64,000 nt of DNA from assembly GCA_963755695.1 (NCBI GenBank), contig CAVWLB010000008.1, positions 1,364,001-1,428,000 of the forward strand. The letters are read 5' to 3'. Source of the stretch: QHWT01 sp963755695. Its GTDB lineage: Bacteria; Acidobacteriota; Vicinamibacteria; Vicinamibacterales; 2-12-FULL-66-21. The notes below the pieces were generated by a model. That model was given only the letters and a program-made list of their open reading frames with translations, searched no databases and was not told the origin of the DNA. The position numbers were made by a program, and so were the translations under genes. The first letter of the stretch is position 1; each line of letters starts with the position of its first letter. Positions 48,089 through 58,622 of this stretch are shown piece by piece.

Positions 48089-48957
48089 TGGACCGCAAAC
48101 CGCAAGCCGGGAACGCCAATCCGCCCCTTCCCATTGGCCATCACTACCGCGATCGGAACTGGCTGGAACGGTGGACCCGGTCGATGCGCTTCACCGGGGC
48201 CCCGGCCTGGGTTCGCGCCCCGCTGAAGGGCGCGTATGAAACTGCGCTGAGGACGCTCGCGGGCGATCGCCTGAGCTGCCGTCTCCCTGACGGCGAAACC
48301 GTGCTCGTGGATCTGTCTTTCCGGCATCTCACCTGGAATACGGAAGAGTACGCCGCCCTGAAAGCATGTACGCGTCCTGGAGCGACCGTGCTCGATCTGG
48401 GCGCCAACGTCGGCGCTTACACGCTCCTCTTTGCGCAGTGGGTTGGCGCGGGCGGCCACGTTTACGCCTTCGAGCCTGCCTCGGCGAGCCGTGCCGGGCT
48501 CGAGCGCCACGTCTTCATCAACGGCGTTGCCGACCGCGTCACGATCAGGCCCGATGCCGCGTCGAGTTGGTCAGGAGTGTGTCGATTCATACAAAGGGGG
48601 ACCGACGGCGGTAACAGAATCGCGCACGCATCGGACATCGACACGGTGGAGGTGCCTGCCACGACCGTAGACGAGTTCTGCGGCGCGTTCCGGGTAACCC
48701 CCGACGTCATCAAGATCGACGTCGAGGGCGCGGAGCTCGAGGCGCTGCGCGGAGCCCGTCGGACCATTGCCGGGCGGGGGGCGTCGCTCGCGCTTTTTGT
48801 TGAGCTCCACCCCTCCGCGTGGCTCACGCTGGGCATCTCCCGCACCGATATTGAGGATGAACTGCGCACGCAGCGGCTCGCGGTTGAGCCGTTGGACCCC
48901 GCGCGCGATCCCTGGTCGACGGAAGGCATTGCGGTCCGGCTCCGCTACATCGGCTGA
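48088..48957 (+). CDS. FkbM-family methyltransferase
   Basis: The 289-residue protein has an FkbM domain: ATVLDLGANVGAYTLLFAQW, VYAFEPASASRAGLERHVFI, and PDVIKIDVEGAELEALRGAR. ATG 48088 gives MDRKPQAGNANPPL. Its likely role is O-methylation of a glycan residue, the second such enzyme in the window after 26601-27479, with which it shares the motifs but not the flanks. It is coupled on both sides by TGATG overlaps. Confidence 0.92.
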   Translation: MDRKPQAGNANPPLPIGHHYRDRNWLERWTRSMRFTGAPAWVRAPLKGAYETALRTLAGDRLSCRLPDGETVLVDLSFRHLTWNTEEYAALKACTRPGATVLDLGANVGAYTLLFAQWVGAGGHVYAFEPASASRAGLERHVFINGVADRVTIRPDAASSWSGVCRFIQRGTDGGNRIAHASDIDTVEVPATTVDEFCGAFRVTPDVIKIDVEGAELEALRGARRTIAGRGASLALFVELHPSAWLTLGISRTDIEDELRTQRLAVEPLDPARDPWSTEGIAVRLRYIG

Positions 48958-50162
48958 TGCGCATTCTGCTGGCGAACGACGAGATTGCAGGGGCCGGCGG
49001 GGTCGAGACCTACCTCGAATCGCTGGTCGCCGAGCTCCAGGCGCGAGGACACGAAGTTGGCCTGCTGCACGACAGCGCGTCGCCTCCGACGCGGCCGTCA
49101 CTGTTGTCGAATTTCGATCTCTGGCGCGTCGGCGTTCACGATCAGGGATTGAACGCCGCTCTCGCCCGCGTTCGTCTCTTTGGCCCCGACATTTGCTTTT
49201 CTCACAACATGCGCGCGCTCGACGTAGAGGAGGGGCTGCTCGCCGAGTGGCCGGTCGTCAAGATGATGCACGGCCATTTCGGCACATGTATCAGCGGTCA
49301 AAAAGCATTTGCGCTTCCGGAAGCGCGCGCATGCACGCGCGTGTTCGGTACCGCCTGCCTTGCGCACTATCTGCCCCGGCGCTGTGGTCCGGTCAACCCG
49401 CTCGCGATGGTAAGGCAGTACAGCTGGGCGACGCGGCAGCGTGAACTGCTCGATCGTTATGCGGCAGTGGTCGTGGCGAGCAGCTTCATGCGCGCCGAGT
49501 ACATCCGCGCCGGTATCAAAGCGGATCGGGTCACGGCGATTCCTCTATTCTCCGAATTGACGGCGGCTGGTCCGGTCGTGGAGCGCGAAGCGCGCATCAC
49601 CGACGTCCTGTTTCTCGGGCGCATGACGCCATTGAAGGGGCCCGAGGTACTGCTCCGCGCCATCGCCGAGCGTGTGCCGGATGCGCGTGTGACTTTCGCT
49701 GGCGATGGTCCCGAGCGGCCCCGCCTTCAGCATCTGGCGGCATCGCTCGGCGTTCGCGCCGGATTCCCCGGATGGGTCTCTGGTCGTGACCGCGACGCAT
49801 TGCTCATCGACGCATCAATCCTTGCCGTTCCGAGTGTGTGGCCGGAACCCTTCGGTCTGGTCGGCCTCGAAGCCGCCGCGTTCGGCACCCCCGCCGTCGC
49901 CTTCGATACCGGCGGTATCTCCGAATGGCTCACCGATGGCGTCAACGGGCGACTGGTCCCACCATCTCGCGGATCTTCTGGCCTTGGCGAGACGATTGCG
50001 GCGCTGCTGAAAGACGACGATGGCTGGCGTCAGCTTTCGGCTGGCGCGAGAGAGCTGTCACGCCAATTCACGATCGACGCACACGTCAACTCGCTTGAAG
50101 AAGTGTTCGCCGACGCGGCTCGAGGGGCAGCGGTGGTAGCTGGAGCGGCCTCGGCTTACTGA
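48957..50162 (+). CDS. GT4 glycosyltransferase
   Basis: This intact 401-residue GT-B enzyme has MRILLANDEIAGAGGVETYL at the N terminus, ITDVLFLGRMTPLKGPEVLL in the donor domain and VWPEPFGLVGLEAAAFGTPA as EX7E motif. The first domain includes a Cys/His-rich segment (MMHGHFGTCISGQK...TRVFGTACLAHYLPRRCGPVN) that is conserved in one subgroup of bacterial GT4s. It overlaps both neighbours by one base (TGATG). Confidence 0.93.
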   Translation: MRILLANDEIAGAGGVETYLESLVAELQARGHEVGLLHDSASPPTRPSLLSNFDLWRVGVHDQGLNAALARVRLFGPDICFSHNMRALDVEEGLLAEWPVVKMMHGHFGTCISGQKAFALPEARACTRVFGTACLAHYLPRRCGPVNPLAMVRQYSWATRQRELLDRYAAVVVASSFMRAEYIRAGIKADRVTAIPLFSELTAAGPVVEREARITDVLFLGRMTPLKGPEVLLRAIAERVPDARVTFAGDGPERPRLQHLAASLGVRAGFPGWVSGRDRDALLIDASILAVPSVWPEPFGLVGLEAAAFGTPAVAFDTGGISEWLTDGVNGRLVPPSRGSSGLGETIAALLKDDDGWRQLSAGARELSRQFTIDAHVNSLEEVFADAARGAAVVAGAASAY

Positions 50163-51313
50163 TGCTCTGGCACGTCCTCACGCCCGAATATCCGCCAGGC
50201 TGCGGTGGCGTCGGCGACTACACGCATAGCCTCGTCGTTGCTCTTGCGGAAGGCGGTGACGTGGTTCACGTCTGGTACCCCTCGTCACAACGGGAATCGC
50301 TCTCGCATACGTCGCCCCGTCTGGTTGCTCACGAACTGCCGAATCGTTTTGGACGCGCCTCGCGCGATGAGCTCGATCGCGCCTTTGCCGCGATGCCAGG
50401 AACGATTCTGGTGCAGTACGTGCCGAACGCGTTCGGGTTGCGCGGCAACAACCTGCTGTTCTGCCGCTGGCTACTCGGGCTGCGTCGGAGCGGTGCGGAT
50501 GTCCGGGTGATGTTTCACGAGCCGTTCTTTTACTTTGGCGTTGAGCGCCCCTGGAGAAATGTGCTTGCCGTCACGCAACGGCTCATGGCGACGCTGCTGA
50601 TTCGTGCGAGCAGGACGTTGTATTTCTCGACCGAAGCCTGGTTCGACCATCTCGCGCCGTTCGGGTCGGTCTCCGAAGCGTCGGTGCTTCCGATTCCCGC
50701 GAACCTGACGATTGATCCTCCGGCTTCACTCGTCGCAAGCTGGCGCGATCGCGTCAGCGCTGGCCGAGGAATGCTGCTCGGACACTTTGGGACGTACGGA
50801 GAGCACGTCGCCAACGAGTTGCGTCAGGTGTTGCCGGCGATCTGGCGAATGCTTCCAGCCGCACGCGTGCTGCTCGTCGGCGAGGGCAGCCTCGGCTTTG
50901 CCGACCGCCTGCAGGCGCTCGCACCTTCTCCGTCGAGTCTTGAAGCAACGGGACGCCTCACGGCGATGGACGCTGCCGCCGCGCTTCGGGCGTGCGAGGT
51001 GTTGGTGGCGCCATTCCCCGATGGCGTGACGACGAGGAGAACCTCGCTGATGGCGGCGCTGACGACCGGCCGTCCTGTGGTGACGACTGATGGGCCGCTG
51101 ACCGAGAGCGTGTGGCGCGAGACCGGCGCGGTGGCGCTCGTATCGGTTGGAGATGCCGTGTCGTTCGCAAGGGAAGTGGCGCGGCTCGGACAGGATGCCG
51201 CGTGTCGAGAAGCGCTTGGCACGCGGGGTCGACGACTCTACGACGAACGATTCGATCTTTCGCACACCGTGAAGGCGCTGCGCCATGTCGGGACCGCGGT
51301 ACCGGTATCTTGA
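50162..51313 (+). CDS. GT4 glycosyltransferase
   Basis: The 383-residue GT-B enzyme begins MLWHVLTPEYPPGCGGVGDY, with the PPxxGGVGDY loop of GT4 enzymes. The donor domain contains LLGHFGTYGEHVANELRQVL, AARVLLVGEGSLGFADRLQA and VAPFPDGVTTRRTSLMAALT, where the expected EX7E is altered: the first Glu position is not obvious. The C terminus is DLSHTVKALRHVG. It is coupled to the next gene by a TTGA overlap. Confidence 0.9.
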   Translation: MLWHVLTPEYPPGCGGVGDYTHSLVVALAEGGDVVHVWYPSSQRESLSHTSPRLVAHELPNRFGRASRDELDRAFAAMPGTILVQYVPNAFGLRGNNLLFCRWLLGLRRSGADVRVMFHEPFFYFGVERPWRNVLAVTQRLMATLLIRASRTLYFSTEAWFDHLAPFGSVSEASVLPIPANLTIDPPASLVASWRDRVSAGRGMLLGHFGTYGEHVANELRQVLPAIWRMLPAARVLLVGEGSLGFADRLQALAPSPSSLEATGRLTAMDAAAALRACEVLVAPFPDGVTTRRTSLMAALTTGRPVVTTDGPLTESVWRETGAVALVSVGDAVSFAREVARLGQDAACREALGTRGRRLYDERFDLSHTVKALRHVGTAVPVS

Positions 51314-52467
51314 CGCCTGCTCCGAGCCTTTCGATTCTGCTCGTCGGCGACTATCCCGACGATCCGCGCCTGGGTTCCTCCAAGGTTCTTCACAAGCTCC
51401 GCGACGAGTTCATCGCGCTCGGGCACGACTGCGACGTCATCTGGTCGGACGAGATCGGCCGCTGGCCGGCCACCCGGCACCTCCGTCAGCTCGCATCGCC
51501 ATGGATGGCCGCGCGGGCGCTCGCAACCAGGATGGGCAGGAAGAGGTACCAGATCGTGGATGCGGCCAGCGCGGAAGGACTGTTCCTGGGGCTGTTGGGC
51601 ATCGCTGGCGCGGTCGATCGATGCGCGTTCGTGTGCCGTTCGAACGGTCTCGAACACCGCAATTACGCGCGCATGCTCGACGATCACGTGCACGGGCTGC
51701 TGAACAAGCCTTGGACCCGCCGCCTGTGGTATCCGGCAACCCGTCTGACACAGGTGGCGGCGGCGGCGCGTCTGGCCGATCGATTGATCGTGACGAACGA
51801 CGGGGATCGAACCTTCGCGCTCGATCGCGGGTGGCAGCCGCCCGAGCGTGTCGCGTTGGTGCCTCATGGGATCTCCGACACGCTCCTCGCGGACGCACCC
51901 GAACCGGATCTGCCGCGTGGCGCGGGTGTCTTGTTCTGCGGGACGTGGGATCACGTCAAGGGGATTTCGTACCTGACCGCGTCCGTCAATCGGCTGCATG
52001 CTGCCGGACGTCGCCTGCCGCTCACCGTGCTTGGTCCCGGTGTGCCCTCGAAACGGGTGCTCGCCAGCTTCGACGCGAGCGTCCGGCCGTTTGTCACCGT
52101 CATCGAGCGCGCGCCTGAAGAACGGGTGATGGCGGAATACAGACGACACGACATGCTGCTGTGGACATCCAGCTACGAAGGATTCGGTCTCGTGCTGATC
52201 GAGGCCATGAGTCAGCGGTTGCCGGTGATTGCAACCCCCTCGGGCTACGCTGCGAGCATCATCAGCGACGGCGAAACCGGACTCCTCGTTCCGTTTCGCG
52301 ATGTCGAGGCGATTGTCTCCGCGGTCGGCCGACTCCTGGACGATTCGGCTCTCCGCCGTCGGTTGGGCGCCGCGGCGCAGGCGGCCGTGGCCGGCATGAG
52401 CTGGCGAGCCACTGCGACCCGAACGCTCGACGTATACCAAGACGCCCGCGGGGAACGCGCCACATGA
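51310..52467 (+). CDS. GT4 glycosyltransferase
   Basis: The 385-residue GT-B enzyme starts at TTG 51310 (TPAPSLSILLVGDYPDDPRL), with GVLFCGTWDHVKGISYLTAS and LWTSSYEGFGLVLIEAMSQR, the EX7E motif, followed by LPVIATPSGYAASIISDGET. The upstream frame runs through the preceding gene and was rejected as start. It overlaps the following GT2 as ATGA. Confidence 0.92.
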   Translation: MTPAPSLSILLVGDYPDDPRLGSSKVLHKLRDEFIALGHDCDVIWSDEIGRWPATRHLRQLASPWMAARALATRMGRKRYQIVDAASAEGLFLGLLGIAGAVDRCAFVCRSNGLEHRNYARMLDDHVHGLLNKPWTRRLWYPATRLTQVAAAARLADRLIVTNDGDRTFALDRGWQPPERVALVPHGISDTLLADAPEPDLPRGAGVLFCGTWDHVKGISYLTASVNRLHAAGRRLPLTVLGPGVPSKRVLASFDASVRPFVTVIERAPEERVMAEYRRHDMLLWTSSYEGFGLVLIEAMSQRLPVIATPSGYAASIISDGETGLLVPFRDVEAIVSAVGRLLDDSALRRRLGAAAQAAVAGMSWRATATRTLDVYQDARGERAT

Positions 52468-53390
52468 CGCCCGGGTTGACCGTTGGCATCACCACCCGCG
52501 ATCGCGCGGACTCGCTGAACACCTGTTTGCGATCGCTGGCTGCCCTTCGCAGCCTCTCGCCTGAGATCCTCGTCTTCGACGACGGGTCCAATCCGCCGGC
52601 GGGCGATCAGCTGTCGTCAACCGCCGCCGCCGTGCGAATCCTGCGCGACGACCGCAGCCCGGGCTACATCGCCGGGCGCAATCGACTGGTGCGCGAAGCG
52701 TCCGCGCCCGCAGTCCTGCTCCTCGACGACGACGCCCGGATTCTTAGGCGTGAGGGCATCGAGCAGGCGCTGGCGATATTGAACGCGGACTCGCGGGTCG
52801 CGGCCGTCGCCTTTGCGCAGGCCGAAGGGGACGGCCGGCCGTGGCCGACCGGAATGCAGCCTTCGCCTGCGACGGTTCCGTCGATCGTCGCCAGCTTCAT
52901 CGGGTTCGCGCACCTCGTGCGCCGGGACGTGTTCCTGGCCCTTGGCGGGTATCGTGAGGATTTCGTCTACCTGGGCGAGGAGAAGGACTTTTGCGTACGC
53001 CTGCTCGATGCGGGATACACCACGGTTTATCTTCCCGGGGCACGCGTCGCTCACGTTCCGGACCCGGCCGGCCGAAGCCGCACCCGGTACCTGCGTTTCA
53101 CCGTCCGGAACGATTGCCTCAGCGCGTTCTACAACGATCCATTTCCGCGCGTCATCGGGACAGTGCCGACCCGCTACGCGCTCTATTTCCGGATGCGGCG
53201 CGCCTGGGGGATCCGCGATCCCTGGGGATGGATGTGGATCGCGCGCGAGCTGATGCGAGCCGCGACCGGCGTCTTGTCCAGGCGCCGCCCGGTCTCTCGT
53301 GCAACCCTCGACAGGTGGCGAAGGCTCAAGGCCTCGCCGATTCCCTACGCTCTGCCGGCTGCCGCCAGCCGTGGGGACGGTGCGGCGTGA
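52464..53390 (+). CDS. GT2 glycosyltransferase (rhamnosyltransferase-like)
   Basis: This 308-residue GT-A enzyme shows LTVGITTRDRADSLNTCLRS, EILVFDDGSNPPAGDQL, then APAVLLLDDDARILRRE (DDD metal motif) and FVYLGEEKDFCVRLLDAGYT, the catalytic ED-type motif. The C-terminal part has helices that may associate with the membrane (RYALYFRMRRAWGIRDPWGW). ATG 52464 overlaps the upstream stop, and its stop overlaps GTG 53387. Confidence 0.92.
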   Translation: MTPGLTVGITTRDRADSLNTCLRSLAALRSLSPEILVFDDGSNPPAGDQLSSTAAAVRILRDDRSPGYIAGRNRLVREASAPAVLLLDDDARILRREGIEQALAILNADSRVAAVAFAQAEGDGRPWPTGMQPSPATVPSIVASFIGFAHLVRRDVFLALGGYREDFVYLGEEKDFCVRLLDAGYTTVYLPGARVAHVPDPAGRSRTRYLRFTVRNDCLSAFYNDPFPRVIGTVPTRYALYFRMRRAWGIRDPWGWMWIARELMRAATGVLSRRRPVSRATLDRWRRLKASPIPYALPAAASRGDGAA

Positions 53391-54529
53391 CCAGGCGTCT
53401 CTTGACGATTGGCCATTCCTACGTCGTCGCCGCCAATCGTCGGCTGGCGCACGAGATGGCGGTGCAGGGCAGTGGAAAATGGGAGGTCACCTCGATCGCG
53501 CCGCGGGCGTTTCGAGGCGATCTGCGCCGGATTCGAGTCGAGCCGATCGAAGCGGAAGCCGACCATCTTCAAACGCTCGAGGTGCGATTCGATCGTAGTC
53601 CACACCTGATGTGGTATCGCCATCTCGATCGGGTGCTGGCGAGAAAATGGGATCTCGTCCACTGCTGGGAAGAGCCATACGTGCTCGCGGGTGCGCAGAT
53701 TGCACGAGCCGTTGCCCCGGGGACATGTTTGGCGGTCGCGACGTTCCAGAACCTGTCCAAGACCTATCCGTGGCCGCTGAGTGCGTTCGAGCAGAGCACG
53801 ATGACGCGCGCCGACGGATGGATTGCTTTCGGCCAGACGGTTTACGACACACTCGCTTCCCGTCGCTTGTACCACGGCAAGCCCTCGTGTGTGCTTCCGC
53901 CCGGCGTCGATGTCGAGCGGTTCAGGCCGGACGCGTCTCTCAAAAATCGAACGCTCGACAGGCTGGGTTGGTCGACGGGCGATCGGGTCGTGGGATTTCT
54001 CGGCAGGTTCGTGCCCCAGAAAGGCATCGGCGTGCTCATGACCGCGCTCCGATCGACTGCCGCGCCGTGGCGGGCCTTGTTCATCGGTGGCGGCCCGATG
54101 GAGCGGGACCTGCGCCGGTTTGCCGACGAGTTTGCTGGTCGGGTGCACGTGGAGAGCTCCGCCACGCACGAGGCCGTGCCAGCCTGGCTGAACGCTATGA
54201 GCGTGCTTTGCGCGCCGAGCCAGACAACCGCGAGGTGGCGCGAGCAGTTCGGCCGCATGCTGATCGAGGCAATGGCGTGCGGGGTTCCGGTGATCGCCAG
54301 CGACAGCGGTGAGATACCGGCGGTGGTCGGTGATGCCGGGGCCATCGTCGCGGAGGATGATCCGCGGGCCTGGGCCACCGAGATCGACCGGGTGCTGACC
54401 GATTCCACGCTGCGCGAAACGCGCGCCACGCTGGGAATCGATCGGGCGCGAACGCGCTTTGCGTGGCCGGAGGTTGCCCGCCGGCACCTGGACTTTTTCG
54501 AGATGTTGATGGACGCCCGACGCTCATGA
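53387..54529 (+). CDS. GT4 glycosyltransferase
   Basis: The 380-residue enzyme starts at GTG (TRRLLTIGHSYVVAANRRLA). VVGFLGRFVPQKGIGVLMTA and QTTARWREQFGRMLIEAMAC mark the donor domain with EX7E (EQFGRMLIE), followed by GVPVIASDSGEIPAVVGDAG. The first domain includes DLVHCWEEPYVLAGAQIARA, typical for transferases acting on lipid-linked acceptors. GTGA and ATGA overlaps link it to its neighbours. Confidence 0.93.
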   Translation: MTRRLLTIGHSYVVAANRRLAHEMAVQGSGKWEVTSIAPRAFRGDLRRIRVEPIEAEADHLQTLEVRFDRSPHLMWYRHLDRVLARKWDLVHCWEEPYVLAGAQIARAVAPGTCLAVATFQNLSKTYPWPLSAFEQSTMTRADGWIAFGQTVYDTLASRRLYHGKPSCVLPPGVDVERFRPDASLKNRTLDRLGWSTGDRVVGFLGRFVPQKGIGVLMTALRSTAAPWRALFIGGGPMERDLRRFADEFAGRVHVESSATHEAVPAWLNAMSVLCAPSQTTARWREQFGRMLIEAMACGVPVIASDSGEIPAVVGDAGAIVAEDDPRAWATEIDRVLTDSTLRETRATLGIDRARTRFAWPEVARRHLDFFEMLMDARRS

Positions 54530-55729
54530 GCAGGCCACCCCTGCGAGTCGCCGTCATCGCGGATTACGCCGAGGAGGGCTGGCCGAGCATGGATCTCGTC
54601 GCCGAGATGCTGATGGCGCATCTCGCGCGGGAGCACGCGGAGACGATCGAGGCGCAGCTCGTGCGACCACCGATGCGCCGCCGGCTTACCCGCGTTCGCG
54701 CGATTGCCGACAAAGGCCGAATCAGCGGCCTCGATCGGGTCGCGGCGCGGCTCTGGGACTATCCGCGGACCCTAGCACCTCTCGCCAGCCGGTTCGACGT
54801 CTATCACATCGTCGATCACAGCTACGCGCATCTCGTCCACTCGCTGCCACAGGCGCGCACGATCGTCACCTGCCACGACGTGGACACGTTCCGATCGGTG
54901 CTGCAGCCGCGCGATGAACCGCGATCGGCGCCGTATCGCTGGATGGCCCGGCGGATTCTCACCGGGCTGGCACGCGCCGCGCGCATCGCCTGCGACAGCG
55001 AGGCGACGCGGCGGGCGTTGATCGCCCTCGCTCATCTACCCGAAGATCGGCTGACCGTGATTCCCAACGGTACTGACACCGGCGGACAGCCGAATGCCGA
55101 CGCGGCGGCCGATTTCGAGGCCGCACGCCTGCTCGGACCGCGCCGCGCTCCCGAGCTGCTGCACGTCGGCAGCACCATCGCGCGTAAGCGGATCGACCTG
55201 CTGCTCGATGTCTTCGCCGGGGTCAGGCGGGCGCGACCGGACGTGCGGCTGATTCGCGTCGGCGGACCCTTCACGGCGGAGCAGCGGGTACGCGCACGCG
55301 AGCTTGGCGTGCTCGACGCGATCGCCGTGCTGCCGTTCGTCGATCGCGCGACGCTCGCCGCGGTATACCGGCGCAGCGCGCTGGCGTTGCTGCCATCCGA
55401 GCGGGAGGGTTTCGGACTGCCGGTCATCGAAGCGCTCGCGTGTGGCACGCCGGTCGTCGCCAGCGACATTCCGGTGCTGAGGGAGGTCGGCGGCGCCGGT
55501 GATCACTTATTGCCCGGTCGGCGATCGTGACACATGGGTGCAGACGATCGTGCGGCTGCTGATCGAGCGGGAGAGCGACCCGTTGACCTGGCGCCAGCGA
55601 CGGGATGCGGGCATCGCCCGGGCGGAGGCCTTCAGCTGGTCCCGCTATACGTCGAGCGTTTGCGATCTCTATCGCGCCGTGGCCGAACACCCAGCCGAAA
55701 CAATCAGCCGCGAGCCAGTAACACATTGA
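54526..55729 (+). CDS. GT4 glycosyltransferase, one late frameshift
   Basis: Residues 1-325 are intact: LRVAVIADYAEEGWPSMDLV, FDVYHIVDHSYAHLVHSLPQ, ELLHVGSTIARKRIDLLLDV and LLPSEREGFGLPVIEALACG (EX7E), then TPVVASDIPVLREVGGAG. A shift near 55500 leads to TWVQTIVRLLIERESDPLTW and the normal GT4 C-terminal helix ending SREPVTH at TGA 55727-55729. Total about 400 residues. Confidence 0.9.
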
Positions 55730-56845
55730 CAAGGGTTCTGCACGTCGGGAAGTTCTATCCCCCCTGCGCGGGCGGGATGGAGCGCGTGCTCGAAACACTC
55801 TGTCTCGCGAGCCGCGGCCTGGTCGAAAACCATGTCCTCGTCGCCAACACCACGACCAGGACGGTGCAGGAAGCGATCGGCGACGTGCAGGTGACCCGCG
55901 TGGGCACGATCGGCGCCATCGGTTCAGTTCACCTCGCACCCGCGTTCGCGGCATGGATGCGCCGGATTCCGGCGGACCTGATCGTTCTGCACGAGCCGAA
56001 TCCGTGGGCGCTGCTGTCGTATGCGATCGCGCGGCCGCCGCGCCGCTGTTCATCTGGTATCACAGCGACGTCGTTCGCCCGGCGCTTCAGTACGCGCTGT
56101 TCTACGCGCCGCTCGCCCGCCTGGTCTACGGCCGCGCGCGGCGGATCGTCGTGTCGTCGCCGGCGCTCGCCGAGCACGCCGCGCGCTGGCGCCGTACCGC
56201 GAGCGCTGCGCGTGATTCCGTTCGGGATCGATCCGTCCGAGTGGGCGATGCGAGGCGTGCGATCGACGGATCAAGGCGGCGATCCATTTCGTGCTGTTCG
56301 CCGGCCGGCACGTGGCCTACAAAGGCGTGGACGTGCTGCTGCGCGCGCTGTCGCGGCAGCCGGCGCGCGCGGTGATCGCCGGCGACGGGCCGCAGCGACG
56401 CGGCGTGGGAGGCGCTGGCCGGCGAGCTGCGGCTCGACGGGCGTGTCAGCTTCGCCGGCGAGGTTCCGGACGCGGAGTTGCGCGCGTTTGATGCACGCCT
56501 GCGTCGCACTCGTGCTGCCGTCGGTGACGCGAGCGGAAGCGTTCGGCTACGTGCAGCTCGAAGCGATGGCTGCGGGCAAGCCGGTGATCAGCACCGATGT
56601 CCCGAGCGGCGTGTCGTGGGTCAATCAGCACGAGCGAACCGGACTGGTCGTGCCGCGCCGGCGACGCCGGCGCGCTCGCGCGGCGCATCGATCGGCTGAT
56701 GGCGACCGCGCGCGCTGCGCGACAGCTGGGCGCCGCCGGCCGCGCGCGCGTCGAGCACGAGTTCACGCTCGAGCGTCTGCGCGAGCGCCTGCGCGAGTTC
56801 TACGAGGAGTCGGCCGTCGTCCCCGACGTGGCCGCCGCATGCTGA
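55726..56845 (+). pseudogene. GT4 glycosyltransferase, frame heavily broken
   Basis: It starts at TTG 55726 (TRVLHVGKFYPPCAGGMERV, GG loop). In changing frames come LFIWYHSDVVRPALQYALFY, IHFVLFAGRHVAYKGVDVLL, ALVLPSVTRAEAFGYVQLEA (EX7E), MAAGKPVISTDVPSGVSWVN and HEFTLERLRERLREFYEESA. Shifts near 56040, 56195, 56265, 56400, 56485 and 56660, all in DNA with long GC-only runs. The motif order is complete. It overlaps the next ATG by 7 nt. Confidence 0.82.
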
Positions 56846-57447
56846 AACGCGCATTCGACGTGGCGCTGGCCGGCGCCGGCCTGCTCGGGTCGTCGCCGCT
56901 GTGGGCGCTGTTCGCGCTGGCGATCAAGCTGGAAGACGGCGGCCCGGTGTTCTTCCGCCAGGAGCGCGTCGGCCTCGGCGGCCGCCGGTTCACCGCGCTC
57001 AAGTTCCGATCGATGCGGCCGGACGCGGAGGCGGGCGATCGGCGCGGTTCAGGCGTCGGAAGCACGATCCGCGCGTGACGCGCGTCGGGCCGCTTCATGC
57101 GGGCGACCGCGATGGACGAGCTGCCGCAGCTCTGGAACATCCTGCGCGGCGACATGAGCTTCGTCGGCCCGCGCGCGCTGCGGCCGGGCGAGATCGAGAC
57201 ACGGACGCGACGGCGCGCTGGAGCGGCTCGAGGACGTGCCCGGCTTCGCCACACGCATCACGGTGCGGCCCGGGCTCACCGGCATCGCGCAGGTCTACGC
57301 GCCGCGCGACTGCCGCGGCGCCAGAAGTTCCGCTACGACCGGCTCTACGTGCGGCGCCGCTCGTGGTGGCTCGACGTGCGATTGATTCTGCTGTCATTTT
57401 GGATTAGCGTGCTGGGCACATGGGAAGCGCGCGGCCGCAAATACTGA
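56839..57447 (+). pseudogene. Undecaprenyl-phosphate sugar-phosphate transferase (initiating, WcaJ/EpsE-like), frame broken
   Basis: The N terminus MLKRAFDVALAGAGLLGSSP starts the membrane-dipping helix of the family. GPVFFRQERVGLGGRRFTAL and FRSMRPDAEAG follow. In other frames come TAMDELPQLWNILRGDMSFV and GPRALRPGEIE, then GFATRITVRPGLTGIAQVYA and LYVRRRSWWLDVRLILLSFW. Shifts near 57060, 57210 and 57315. It is a monotopic enzyme of about 205 residues lacking the N-terminal four-helix domain of WbaP. It attaches the first sugar phosphate to undecaprenyl phosphate and so starts repeat-unit assembly. Confidence 0.88.
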
Positions 57448-57454
57448 GGCACAC

Positions 57455-58622
57455 ATGCTGCGTGACGTCGTCGTCGTCGGCGCCGGCCCCGCCGGACTGA
57501 TGGCGGCGCGCCAGCTCGCCGAGCGCGGTCACGACGTCGTCGTCCTCGAAGAGCACTCCCGCATCGGCGTTCCCGTCGCACTGCACCGGCCTTCTCGGCC
57601 TCGACGCGTTCGCCGAACTCGACATTCCGCGTCAGACCATCCTCGACATCACCGCACGCCGCGCGCTTCGTCGCGCCCGACGGCAGCTCGGTCACGGTCG
57701 ATGCCGATCGCGTGCGGGCCGCGATCGTCGATCGCGCCGGGTTCGATCAGGCGCTGGCCGACTCCAGCCGCGCTGCCGGCGCCGAGCTGCGCAGCTCGGC
57801 GCGCGTCCGATCGATTGCCATCTCGGACCAGTGCGTCAGCGTCGCCGCCGACAATCATGGCCAGCCGATCGACGCGCGCGCATGCGTGCTCGCGTGCGGC
57901 GCGAGCTATCGCTTCAATCGCCAGCTCGGTCTCGGCGTGCCGCGCACGTTCGTCCAGAGCGCGCAGCTCGAGCGAGCGTTCGCCGGTCCCGACCACGTCG
58001 AAGTGCATCTCGGACAGGCGGTCGCGCCACGCGGGTTCGCCTGGATCGTGCCGTTCCACCGCGACGGGCAGCGTTTTCAGCGCCTCGGCCTGATGGCGAC
58101 GCGCGCGCCGCCGCGCGATTCAACGGCTTTGCCGCCGTCGTGCGCTCGCGCTTCGGCGTCGACGATGGCGGCTGGCCGGAGCCGCGACTGAAGATCCTGC
58201 CGCTCGGCCCGGTGGCGAAGACCTACGGCCCACGGCTGCTCGCCGTCGGCGACGCCGCCGGACTGGTCAAGCCGACGACCGGCGGCGGCATCTACTACAG
58301 TCTGATCAGCGGGCAGTTCGCCGCCGAGACGCTCGACGCCGCGCTGCGCGCCGACGATCTGCGCGAAGCACGCCTCCGCCAGTACGAGACCCGCTGGCGC
58401 GATCGGCTCGGCGCCGAGATCCGGATCGGCCTGGCGTTCCGCATGCTCGCGTCGCGCCTGAACGACCGCGGCATCGATGCCCTGATCGAGCTCGCCCGCA
58501 TCGACGGCATCGTGCCGATGCTGCGCCAGACCGCCGACTTCAACTGGCACCGCCAGTCTGCGCTGGCGCTGCTTCGCCATGCGCAGTTCCGCCGCATCCT
58601 GCTCGCCTCACTGTGGAGTTAA
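57455..58622 (+). pseudogene. FAD-dependent oxidoreductase, geranylgeranyl-reductase type, frame broken
   Basis: The N terminus MLRDVVVVGAGPAGLMAARQ is a dinucleotide-binding GxGxxG fold, followed by VVVLEEHSRIGVPVA. After shifts near 57585 and 57660 comes VRAAIVDRAGFDQALADSSR, and after one near 58100 PRLLAVGDAAGLVKPTTGGG (second FAD motif, GD) and IYYSLISGQFAAETLDAALR. This matches the geranylgeranyl reductase family, which reduces isoprenoid double bonds. In this locus it might act on the polyprenyl carrier. That is inference, since many of these flavoproteins have other substrates. Confidence 0.8.

Noticed and set aside
53345..54487. 380-codon open frame on the minus strand, and similar ones at 51238-52440 and 33672-34769
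   Set aside because: Antisense shadows of intact GT4 and ABC genes; no recognisable family or start signals.
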